This document shows, in pieces, positions 52,919 to 64,000 of a stretch of DNA of 64,000 nucleotides. The notes beneath the pieces are model-generated. The model saw only the letters and a program-made list of their open reading frames with translations. It was not told the DNA's origin and made no database searches. Numbering within the stretch: the stretch's first letter is position 1; the number at the start of each line of letters is the position of its first letter. Made by a program: the position numbers and the translations under genes. The DNA is from Steromphala cineraria (lineage: Eukaryota > Mollusca > Gastropoda > Trochida > Trochidae): positions 54,723,727 through 54,787,726 of the forward strand of contig OU744732.1 in the NCBI GenBank assembly GCA_916613615.1, read 5' to 3'.

Positions 52919-55344
52919 TTGTGATGCAAAAATGAAAACAAAGTTTTGTTGTTAAAAACTTTCTTGTTTTTGAGTGAAAATTACTTTATCAGGTATTTTG
53001 AGATAAAACCTTATAAAAAGTATATTAAACGATCATACATACCACACTCCTGATGCAAAATTAAATTAGTTTTAAATAATACGTTTTATCATGGTGAGGA
53101 TTGACATCTAAGTCGTATGGTTTTAATACAAAAGGAATATAGCGTTAGATGTGTTGTTAACAATATGGTATTTAAAAAGGCATTTTTTGTTTTTATTGAC
53201 ACACAAGTTATTTTTACGAGGGATTGTGAGTTCAAAGCTATAAAGGAACATACGCCGAATTTTTATTTTTTATTTTTAATTTTTTAATTTTGTTGTTAAC
53301 AAAATGCCGGCAATTGTTAAAGGCATTCTTGACCATTAACTTCGTTGTCATTGACATTCAAGCTGTTTTAACGAGAGCTTGTGAGTTCAAGACTTAAAAA
53401 GAAGAAAGTCAGTCAAAATTTCATGTAATGCAGTTCTATATATAACATGTAGACATCAAGCCATAAACTTGTAAACCTAACACCGTATTACGATACCGAA
53501 AGTGGTTGTTTCACATGCTATTCATCCCGATCAACCTTGTTTTCCAATAACCTTACATAGATTACATTCGCAAAGAAAACACACATCATTTTGAAAAACA
53601 AAATGGGCACCTTAACACTATCAAAGGGAGATAACTGCTTAGTATAAAGTATAAATCCTCCATTACTTGAAGCCATTGGCCTGAAGCATTTAACGGGACT
53701 TAAGACAAGAAGATGATGAATGGCTGTGACAGGGCAGTGGAAGAAAGGCTGTTGTCTCTAGTCATAACGCTGTCCTCTTTTGTACAGATGGGATGTAGAT
53801 AAGGCCAGGTTGTATAGTAGGTATATCCTCACCTAACAGCTGACTTGAAACTGTGTCAGGAGAATTGGAGTTGGGACAGGGGCGAGATACATGTCATACG
53901 AAATACGTGTCATCGGAGCGGCCCTTTAATCGCGTCTACAAGGTAGGTAAAAACTTACTTACATTACACATTATACTATTACATACCAATGGTGCAAAAG
54001 AAACATATTTTAAGGTTTGTTAAACATATTTAATACGTGTCAACGGATCAGCCGTTTAGTCGTTTCTACTTGTTAGGCAAATACTTACTTACAATTTATA
54101 CTCATGAAGCAAAACGAAAGAAAATAATGTTTAAGAAAATAAAAAATCCTATTTATTGCGTGTGACCATAACAACCCTCAAATCGTTTCTACACGGTACG
54201 GTAAAGGCTTACTTACACAACAAAGTTACAAACTTAAGATGCAAAATTATTACGTGTCATCAGAACATTCCTTAAGTGGTGCCTACTTTTAAAGTAAGTC
54301 ATTACTTACAGTACGATTCAAAACTCATGATGCAAAATGAAAGTATTTTAAATTTTGTTGTAAATGTCTTTAAAAAGCATATTTAACCATTTAATTTCCT
54401 TTTGTTGGTAAGTAGCGACCAAGTTTCTTTACGTGTTATACCATTCCATACCTTTTATAAAAAATGAAAATATTTTATGTCGTCGGAAAGCATATTTAAC
54501 TATTTAGCTTCGATTTTGTTGGTAAGTTACAACCTTCTTACAGTACTTACTCATAAAACAAATGAACATATCTGAAGTTTTCTTTTTGATGAATTTAAAC
54601 AGCATAATTAACCATTTAAATTTGTTAGTAAGTACGGACTAAGTGACATTACTTTTTACGTAGATGGTGACCATTAACCCTTAATAGTATGTAGAATCCG
54701 TTCTTCTACCCCTTGACATCAAAATGGAAAGTAAATAACTAGTGAAACTTGGTAAGAAGCAACTTACTTATATGGAAATTACGTTAAGTCTTTCGTTTTC
54801 TTGGTTATACAGTTAGACTGTTGACTTATTTCAAAATTAAAAGACATGTTATGTATTTTTTCACAACGAAAGTGTAAAACAAATGTAATGTCTTCAATGA
54901 ATATTTAAGTAGACACACGTTAAACTAATAGTCTGTCATCCAGACCCTAAAGCAAAATATTCAATTGACGACAAACATAGTCTAGAAAATTATAGCAAGT
55001 CTAGATGCTAAATCAAGGCATCTTGGAAACTATGAATTTTTCTTTGTTGTATATTTCTATGCTCATGTACCACCGTTGGTGGCGTTTTTGAGAAATAAAT
55101 GAATTTGAATTTGCTTGGGCTCCTTGTTGTTTTACTATTTGTAATTTTAGTAAAATGTTGTTGATAATGGAAAAACTTATTTCTGAGACTAAATGTTAGT
55201 CTAGTTAAACTAATACTTGTGATACTTTTCTTTGTTATACAGTTAGACAGTTAAATTATATTAAAATTAAATTGATTAAAATGACATGTTATTTATTTTT
55301 TGTGGGATTCTAGTCTTAAATTCGTCTTATCTAGTCAACGTTTA
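52919..55344. repeat. Degenerate repeat field
   Basis: Blocks with GATGCAAAAT, TTTTGTTGTTAA and ATTTAACCATTTAA motifs recur. From 53907 to 54780 a weak repeat of about 90-130 bp contains ACGTGTCATCGGA, TCGTTTCTAC and CTTACTTACA or its complement. No gene. Confidence 0.5.
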
Positions 55345-55348
55345 TTAA

Positions 55349-55710
55349 AGGGGCAGTAGCACGTTTTTAGGGGGAATATAAGGTGATGTCAGGAAAATGA
55401 AAATTAATGGTTCCAATTGAAGGACAATGCATTTCAACTAAATGGTGCAGTAATAATTCAAATATATAGCATAAAGTTTAGCCATGCGATTCCGTTTTCT
55501 TACACAAAATGAATTAAAGGTGTTCACAAAAAATGGCCGCCAGTGGATTTTACATGATGTGAATCTTCATTCTTTGTCCTCTGACTATGGATGATTGGTT
55601 TGTGTAATGAGATTTTTTGTCACTGTCAAAATAATACATTTATCATTAACTGACAATCATCAGTGAAAATTTTAAAATATAAAATTGTCAAAAAACGTGC
55701 TACTGCCCCT
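55349..55710 (+). mobile_element. TTAA-flanked MITE, complete copy
   Basis: TTAA at 55345-55348 and 55711-55714, ends AGGGGCAGTAGCACG and CGTGCTACTGCCCCT. One of the best preserved copies, about 362 bp. Confidence 0.92.
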
Positions 55711-56880
55711 TTAAAGACCAGTATAAACCCCCGGTCATAAAAACCGTCCATTCTTTTATTTTATAAACTAAGAAAAAGTCAAATTTATATGAGTGGCTTA
55801 AAAAGTTTTTGAGGTTTGAAATGACCTTGAGGGCGACAACATTCACCTTGAGTTTTCATTGTGTTCAACAAGTCTGTTACGTCCGTTTGTCCTTTAAATG
55901 GAATTATTCATAATGTTGCTTTGCTTGAGTAAACTTTATAGTATAACACCATATCCGTGTTAAAGTTAAGAGACAACTATCCCCTTCTCGATGTATTCGA
56001 GTCTATTAATAGTATTCAGTTTCAATTTTGAAACGTTGACGCCTAAGGGAAAACGTCCATGTATATTAAATTTAAAGTCCTTTGAATTATTAAGTGTCAT
56101 TAGTTATATAGCATTATATGAAGTGTAAGGGGGAGCTTAATTTATTATGTACAATGAAAGTGTAAAATGAATTTAATGTTTTCAATACATATTTAAGTAG
56201 AGACACGAAACCCTTATAAATTACATGATATTAACATATCAAATTTAAAATATTGGTATATTAGTTTTATCTTTTAAGAAGAAAACATTACATATATAAG
56301 CTTAACTACAGATTGGTTCAGAAATATGCATTTAAGGACAATAATTACAAGCTCAGTACAAGAATGTGTAAATTCTCGACTTAGTCTTTTGTGCGATTTA
56401 GGTCAAAATGGCTTGTTTGCAGTTCATTACTTTTGAAAAAAATCTGTTCAACGCAAGCTCAGTCATGATGTACGATGTCATTTAATTACATGTTTTGAAA
56501 AGCGTTGCTCATTAAAGAATTGTTGATAAAATGTCATATACTATACCTTCCGGTTAAATATTCAAAAACGTACCAACAAAAAGAGATTTCACTAATAAAC
56601 ACTTTCATATAAACACTAATCTGTGTATCTATGTCAGAAACACTCCGATGATACACATTATTTACACACGGTCCGTAAATGTACACTAACATTGTTGACA
56701 TAGTTATTCTGTCAGTTGCTAATTGCAGTGTCGACGTGTTCTATGTGAAGTCATCAATACATGTCACAAAGTGCACATCAAGTGCAAGGATGTAAGCAAA
56801 GTGGGGTCGTCATCTCACATATTAAACTCAGATTAATCTTATGATAAACATTATTGTTATATAATTGTCGTTATTGTTAC
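55711..56880. other. Intergenic DNA
   Basis: AT-rich, no gene or repeat recognised. Confidence 0.5.
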
Positions 56881-57182
56881 CATTATCGTCTAAATCACTT
56901 TCGTCGTCGTCGATGATGATGATGATGAGGATGCTGTGATCAACATCAATATCGTCGTCTACATCACTATGACTATCATCGTCATCATCATAATCATCAT
57001 CATCACCATCATTATCATCATCATCATTTCTATCATTATCATTACTGTCATTATCATTACCATTCATCGTCGTCGATGATGATGATCAACATCAATGTCG
57101 TCACCGCCATCACTATCACCATAACCATCACCACCATCACAATCATCCCCATCACCATCACCACCATCATCATCATCATCAA
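56881..57182. repeat. CAT/ATG trinucleotide microsatellite region
   Basis: Interrupted (CAT)n and (GAT)n runs with CGTCGTCG stretches. The Asp-rich frame on the minus strand is a by-product of the repeat. Confidence 0.92.
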
Positions 57183-59262
57183 CAAAATATTTACCTCTCG
57201 TTCTATTTGATCAACAGATTTGTTTTCATCAAAAGTTAATCTATATCAGACCGTTAGTCAATATTTCAAGGATATGTAAATTACTACTATTCGTGCAGCA
57301 ATTCATTGATATGAATAATAATCACCCGAACATAAGGCAGTGTAGAGTTGTAATCAAAATATACACTCAGTCAAATATTTTGTTTTCAGGAAGCTTGTTT
57401 ACATATAACTATACCAATGTTGATATTTTGTTTGCACCATGTGATCGTGTTTTGATAACACATCCGCCAGTAGTCATTAATACTTTACAATGGTATGTTA
57501 GCTGAAGTAGTCACACATAACGCTTTGGTTAAACAAATACATTACGTATTCATTAGACGAGAAAAATCAGAACGTGGTCGTAGGACAAGTATTTTTGAAT
57601 TGCGATGTTTGTTTCCTTGATATTTTTATGTTTTAAAATTTGTTTTTCTACCAAGTCAAGGGAATGAGAAGATCTTAAGAAGCATTCAAAAGTGTATGTG
57701 GTTATTTAAGTACATCTTGTAGACTTTCTTGGCTTGTCGTTATTCAAAGGAACAATTATAACATATGTCATTATAACAGCTAAAAATCAATGCGTTATCT
57801 TTTAAATGTGAAACGTGTCAAATTTTACCATCATATATGTTACCTCTTTATCTTATGTTTTTACTGATGAAGTAAATACAATGTTTATTTGTCCACGTAA
57901 TCGCAACCATGACGTCATCCCGTACATTAATGGTTATCAGTGTCAGATTTTCATATCTCTTCCAAGATTCTCACAATTAAATTAATGATCGTCGATGGCG
58001 TAAATGATTAAAATCTCTAAAAACAATCTCTTCTTTATCCATCAATATTTAAGATAACTCCATTATCGGGTTATCCAGCTACCATCTAGGATATTTACTT
58101 AGGTCAAGGATAAAGTACCAATGTAGGCAGTCATGCGTACGTTGACGTCACTGAACTAAACCCGATACACCAGGATTTAAAGTGACCGAAAGGGTAAAAG
58201 TATACCTTAAATTATGTCAGTGGAACAAAATCCTTAACAAAAAAACAGATTCTCCGATAATGGCTGCAATACTGCCAAAACTCACTCAAAACAGAATGTT
58301 AAACGGTTGTGTGCCTGTTTTCGTGTATTGCACATGTGCAGCGCCTATTGCACGTGCTGCACGTGTTGAAGAAAAATCACGTGCTGACTAAACCCGGGTT
58401 TATTTGAAGGTTTCATGGAAACTCTATTATTGTTGAAGATCAACAGTTGGTTGCATATTTTGTATAAAAGGAGAATTCAGAAATTAATAAATACATCAGC
58501 AAAGTAACGTAGTGAAGAAAAGTATGATATTTTGTTAATGAGATTGGCTAAATCAGAAAATAGGTATAATCAAAACTATCTATCTGAACCTAGATTTCCG
58601 AAACTTTATTAGGAGTAAGAAAGTGTAACTTGTATGCACAATATATCCTTTCGACTACCTTAGCGCTGAATAGATCCTATATCTGGACTCAAAAGACAGC
58701 TAAAAATATCAGAAACAATGGCGATCGCATTTTGCTTATATATTTAAAATAAGATAGTATTTGAAACGGAGTAAAGGTAAATCAAACAGTAGACACGACA
58801 GCTAAATGACATATGAACGATAAAGATGCATTAGTATGCATCACTGGGCTTTATGCGCCATATTGGCTAAACTTAGTTTTATGTCGTGACCTTGTTGGTT
58901 ATTTTCGCTTCGTTTTATGGCTACCATTGCATCAAGGCTTTTGTTGTGCTTACTTAAGTGTTACATACCTTCACTCGTGTACTGATATATTGTTACCTAT
59001 GGTATAGTAAGTGTCAAAGTATTTACCTATATGGTGTAAGGTATGGGGATACATTGTTAATGATGTGCTATTTTCAAAACATGGATTGCTAAAAGGACGT
59101 TTGCATTTCGAGGTAATTATAAAGCTTATATCAAATACTGTTATACAGCTTCTTCAAGTTGTAATTTTATTCATTAGCATATGTTTTCTCTCCGTTTATG
59201 GATTGTTTCACACACTTCGGGCTTGAAGTCTCTGAAGCTTATGTGCCACGGGTATTTTACTT
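57183..59262. other. Intergenic DNA
   Basis: No gene or repeat recognised. Short frames lack familiar motifs. Confidence 0.5.
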
Positions 59263-59266
59263 TTAA

Positions 59267-59621
59267 AGGGGCAGTAGCACGTTTTAGAGGGAATATAGGG
59301 TGATGTCAGGAAAATGAAGATTAATGGTTCCAAATGAAGGACAATGTATTTAAACAAAATGGAGCAGTAATAATTCAAATATATAACATAAGGTTCAGCC
59401 ATGCGATTCCTTTTTCTTACAAAAATGAATTAAAGGTGTTCACAAAAAAATGGTCGCCAATGGATTTTATGTGAATCCTCATACTTTGTCCTCTGACTAT
59501 GGGTGATTGGCTTGTGTAATGTGATTATTGACACTGTCAATATAATACATTAGGCATTTACTTACAATTATAAGTGCAATTTTTAAAATATAAAATTATC
59601 AAAAAACGTGCTACTGCCCCT
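59267..59621 (+). mobile_element. TTAA-flanked MITE
   Basis: TTAA at 59263-59266 and 59622-59625, ends AGGGGCAGTAGCACG and CGTGCTACTGCCCCT. Confidence 0.9.
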
Positions 59622-59676
59622 TTAAGATCAAAGATATCGTTTCTGCACAAATAAGTAACCTGTATACCTGTGTAAT

Positions 59677-59890
59677 GTTGATTTCAAACTTTAAAGTGAC
59701 ACACGGTTATGTCTTGCCAAAGACTGACCTTTTGCTATAAATAGAAACGACACTGTTAGACAATACATTTACTTATCTTCTCTAATTTTGATTTCAAACT
59801 TTAAATGACACACGAATATGTCATTTTAGGGACTGACGTTTATGGTATTAATTAAAACGACATTATTTAGACAATATATATATTAACTTT
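59677..59890 (+). repeat. Diverged 110-bp tandem duplication
   Basis: GATTTCAAACTTTAAA at about 59680 and 59790 starts two copies sharing GACACACG, ATATGTC or TTATGTC, GACTGAC, AAACGACA and TTAGACAATA. Confidence 0.7.
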
Positions 59891-60853
59891 TCGATCGTCA
59901 GTATGTATAAAGTTTCAGAGCGTATGGTCGTTTCTTAATCTGATGGGCTGAACATATTAATAGAAGTGAGCATATATTAGGAACGTTGTGTATTGAAACA
60001 GTTAAGAAGTTGTATCGAGAAACGATTTTCTGTTGTTATATTCCATAAGGGTGACATTAAGGGAACCATATACCATTAGGCTTAGTCTGTAAGTAAGATC
60101 CTAACATGAGATAGAATCCTAAGCAAGTCTATAAGACAACCTCGGAGCTCAAGAAAATTCAGTCAGTTAAATTTAATTTATGTTTTTTCTTCAAATTGTG
60201 CATTTATTGACCATATTTAATTTATTATTTCATATCAGAGTCTGAGTTTGAGACTACATCAAACTATGTCCCATAAAAAACCAAGGACAGAAAAAAGAAA
60301 AAAAACATTGTTGAAACTACCTTTTAGGTTTTTCTAGAATCCCATGCTTTTGGGGAACGTTTGGTATACGCATCTTGTGCTGATAAAAATACTTTGTATT
60401 GTAAGCTGAACAGATTTGTCGACGGTAGACGATCCATGGTTCAGTGTTCAGTTTCTTTGTTTCCCACGACACTCTCTTTAGGATAATGTAGCTCCAGAAC
60501 GTAATGACAAAATGACGTTAATTAATTGTCTGTGTAGTAAGCTTCAATTTGCATTTTGGAATCATAAATTGTACATTAACGAACCATGATTTATGGGAAT
60601 GTGTTCCGGAGAAAAAAGTGTTAGTCGTAAATACGAAATCATGGGATTTCAGTTTCGAAAGGGCATAAAGTTAATTTAAATCAAGAAGAATTATGTTGAG
60701 ATAATAAGTTATAAAGGAACAAGGATATGGTGTATGACATTGAGTAGTTTTCAAATGAGCATGCATAATTTCTGTGAATCAAAACCGGAAAGTTTTGGTT
60801 TCACAAAACAAGTGAAAATGCGACACAGAAAGATCCGTCAGCAAATAGACATC
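59891..60853. other. Intergenic DNA
   Basis: No gene or repeat recognised. Confidence 0.5.
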
Positions 60854-60857
60854 TTAT

Positions 60858-61215
60858 AGTGGCAGTAGCACGTTTTTAGGGGGAATATTAGGTGATGTCA
60901 GGAAAATAAAAATTAATGGTATTATTTGAAAGACAATGTATTTAAACAAAATGGAGCAGTAATAATTCAAATATATAACGTAAAGTGTAGCGTTGCGAGT
61001 GCTCTTTGTTTCACAAAATTAATTAAAGGTGTTCACACAAAATGGCCGCCAATGGAGTTTATGTCAATCTTCATACTTTGTCCTCTTACTATGGATGATT
61101 GGCTTGTGTCATGAAATTTTTGACATTGTCAAAATAATACTTTTATCATTAACTTATAATTATCAGTGAAAATTTTGAAACATAAAATTATCAAAAGACG
61201 TGCTACTCTGCCCCT
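60858..61215 (+). mobile_element. TTAA MITE, decayed left flank
   Basis: The left flank is TTAT and the left end AGTGGCAGTAGCACG. The right end ACGTGCTACTCTGCCCCT, with a 2-base insertion, is followed by TTAA. Confidence 0.85.
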
Positions 61216-64000
61216 TTAAAAGCTACTTCTTTAGATCTACCGAGACACCCTCAAGCTTTGTAAAGCTACCTAAATCCGGACAGATATTTGCGACGAAATT
61301 GTGAAAATGATCATTGTATTTGAGGACTCAGACTTAAGATGCAAGACTAACATCAATTCTTGAAATAAACGTGAAACAAAACTTAAATTATCAAAGGAAC
61401 TTTTGCAAGCCTTTGACAAGGGTTTTTCGATGAGCTTCTGATTCATAAACTTCTCAGTGAAATAAAACCCGGAAAAGGGTCGGCTTCTCAAAACAAACAG
61501 GTGTAAGTGTGGGCGAGTGGGTTAAAACAGCAAAATCACGTTTTGGCGGCCAGACATTGTTTAGTCTACGCCGTGACCTCGACACACCGACAATTGACCT
61601 TTGTGTGAACATAGACGCGTGCAAATTGGATCATTCACACTTCGCTCTTTGACGAAGGCATGAAACTGTACCAACTGAACTTTGTTCAGAATCATAGTTT
61701 AAGAAGTAAACATTTTATAGTTAAGGCCTACAGTTCATTTTGGAATTTTTTTTTTCTTGAAATATTCCAAGATGTATGTTTGTTTTACATCTTCTTGAAA
61801 CGCATTGCAAAAATGAAGTTTTATTATTTTTTATGGTTTTGATGTATTAGCATTGATAATTATCCATGTTCTAATATTTTTCTTTATTTTGTATCGTCTT
61901 AAACAAGTATCAAGTCAAGGATGAACTGTCAGGGAAAGCCCTTTGTCTATTTTCTTTTGCGCCTGACCATATATTGTTTGATAACCTTTTGCATTATATG
62001 GTCATTTAGTGGATAATTATCAATTTGAAGATACCTTGTTATCACTTATAAATATGTATAATACAACACTTTTAATACGGATAAGTACAAGCATCATTTT
62101 AGATGAGCAAGCAAAAGATTCACTTTATGAAACTAGAAATCACTTTTCCCATTGAATGTTTTCGATAAATGCAATACTAAGGATTGGCATCCCGTTGTTA
62201 TCTATTAGCCCAGAGGTGTCCCTGGATAACTATAGCATCAAATGGGCGTTATTTACAGGTAATGTTCATAATCTAATCTTCGGACAAGTTTTCTCACACA
62301 AGCAATGATTAACACGTAATGATTGAATGTGAAATGTTTTTATGACCATGTCATAAATTCGGTTATCTTCCATAATCTTGTACCGCCAGAGGGCAGCGAT
62401 GATGACGTCATTGTGTCGTCACTGTTGAGTTTAATACTGTGTTGTCAATATTATTCATATCTTATAGACATGATATTACTAAAACTTTTTGTTAACTATT
62501 TCTTCAAACTATGATATTGATATGATGTCTCGTCGTTATTGTCAAAGTACCATTGTTCCATCTTCTGCAATGGTAGAGAATAAAACACGACTATAATCGA
62601 TGGTTGTAAACTGGTTTTAAATATTGAAAATTAAAACGAATCTTGTGATTTCAGACCCTCTTTATATACCAAATTTTTCTTTTTTTATTCCAAGTTAAGT
62701 CACTTAAAAACATTCGTTGTATTGATAGATATATCTTTTAAATCCTTTATACATTCTTACGGTTATGGAAAATTCAATTGCAGTTACAAATTTACGTTGA
62801 ATAATTTCAATCCTGTAAATGTGCATTCAAAAAATTAAGTTTTTGTTTCCCACTTTCTAAAATATCTGAATAAAAAAACAAAAACTTTCACGATTTCAAA
62901 AGGTACACCATAATTAGGAATTCCTACTTCAAAGTCAATCAGTTACCAAGATTTGAACCCCACCCTCAGTTAGGATGTATCTAACGAGCAGAGTTAAGCC
63001 TGGTTGTCATTTGCCGTATGTCCATGTCAACATGACATTGTTAATATCCACGCTTCGCGACCCTGACAAACGTTACCCGTCATTCCCGATAAGGGGGTCA
63101 CAATTCTCAAGTGGAATGTCCCCCCGACAAGTGGTATGCGTTTTAATGTCATGGATAAATAATGAGCATTTACAAACACATAAATACCGTGTTAAATAAT
63201 GTTAAAGCATACCTTAAACTTTTGCCATAACTTTTAATACGTTTTGGAGGGGAAAGGCATTCTTTGGTGCCTGTCTCCCCTCTTGCACTCAAGTCTCATC
63301 TTGCACGTGCAACTCGTGTTATGTATAACTAATGGAAAGCCGTGCACCTTGGTGAGACGACAAGGTGGGACGATCCATTATTGTTAGTAGGGGTGACAAA
63401 AGAGGATTAATCTATTGAAGTTGTATGACTATGTGATATACTCTGCATCTTCAAAAATATCGTGCATATTGAAAAATATTTAATATCCTAGATCGATACA
63501 TGTTACCTTTAATTAAAGATTGTTTAATTCGCTGCATCGACTTTACCTGACAAACTTATATCTTGGTAAGGAACAAACCCCCGCGACAGCTCACTGTAAA
63601 CGCTCGAGAAAATGTAATCCAGTTAAGTTTTACTTAGCTTAGTCGTATCTAAAACTTAACTAAGCCATACATAACACATAAATACAAGCATATAACACGA
63701 AAGTGAAAAAAACTGTCAAATTTTAACCTGACAGGCGTATTCAAATTAATTTCTATTTTCATGAAAGATACTCTGTGTTAGTTGTGTTAAAGCAATTCTT
63801 TTGTTTGCAGTAAAAGGATCGTTGTTTTGAAAGAGCATTTCTTATTCAAACAGACCTTACATTATTTCATTTTAGAGAAAATGTTTAATTTACTCCTTTA
63901 GTACTGTATCAACGAAGTAAATCGCCACAGTGGGTGCAAATGAAGAATAAATAGTAAAATGGAAATAAATCCTGATCTTACAATGAGGATGTTAGTACTG
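61216..64000. other. Intergenic DNA to the right edge
   Basis: No gene, RNA gene or repeat family recognised on either strand. Confidence 0.5.

Noticed and set aside
56828..57067. Asp/Asn-rich small protein
   Set aside because: By-product of the CAT/ATG microsatellite.
60926..61114. Short frames inside TTAA MITE copies (also near 12241, 44814, 59208)
   Set aside because: They recur only because the MITE recurs, differ in frame and integrity between copies, and show no transposase motif.

Overview
The window is animal nuclear DNA, most likely from a bivalve mollusc. The evidence is intron-split genes with GT-AG junctions, very AT-rich intergenic DNA, many small non-autonomous transposons, a tRNA-derived SINE, and a p63/p73 protein whose N-terminus resembles mollusc p53-family proteins. 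The species cannot be read from the sequence. About 5% of the window is coding.

Layout. (1) 1955-7376, minus strand: the first seven coding exons of a WD40 gene matching WRAP73 (WDR8); its 3' half lies beyond the left edge. (2) 11163-35340, plus strand: a complete p53-family gene, p63/p73 type. Eleven coding exons give a 625-residue protein with an MDM2-type transactivation motif, DNA-binding domain, nuclear localisation signal, tetramerisation domain, SAM domain and a C-terminal tail. An alternative last exon at 25993-26095 would give a 449-residue p53-like form with a short basic tail and no SAM domain. (3) 45222-46706, minus strand: an intact single-exon cytochrome P450 of the CYP2 clan. 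(4) 46707-64000: no gene recognised, only repeats and AT-rich DNA.

The main biological point is that WRAP73 and p63/p73 stand head to head across a short interval, as human WRAP73 and TP73 do. This points to an ancient shared-promoter arrangement. The interval carries an E2F-like site, a YY1-like site and an E-box.

Repeats fill the introns and intergenic DNA. There are ten copies of a 340-370 bp MITE flanked by TTAA; two copies of a palindromic MITE with perfect 9-bp target duplications; a pogo-like MITE nested inside a 162-bp-period array; several elements with AGCTCATC/GATGAGCT ends and a 146-bp-period core; a foldback-like element whose arms are 16-bp tandem units; and about 70 copies of a 32-bp satellite grown inside another mobile element. 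All exon coordinates were worked out by hand from reading frame, splice sites and family resemblance; no alignment or transcript data were available.
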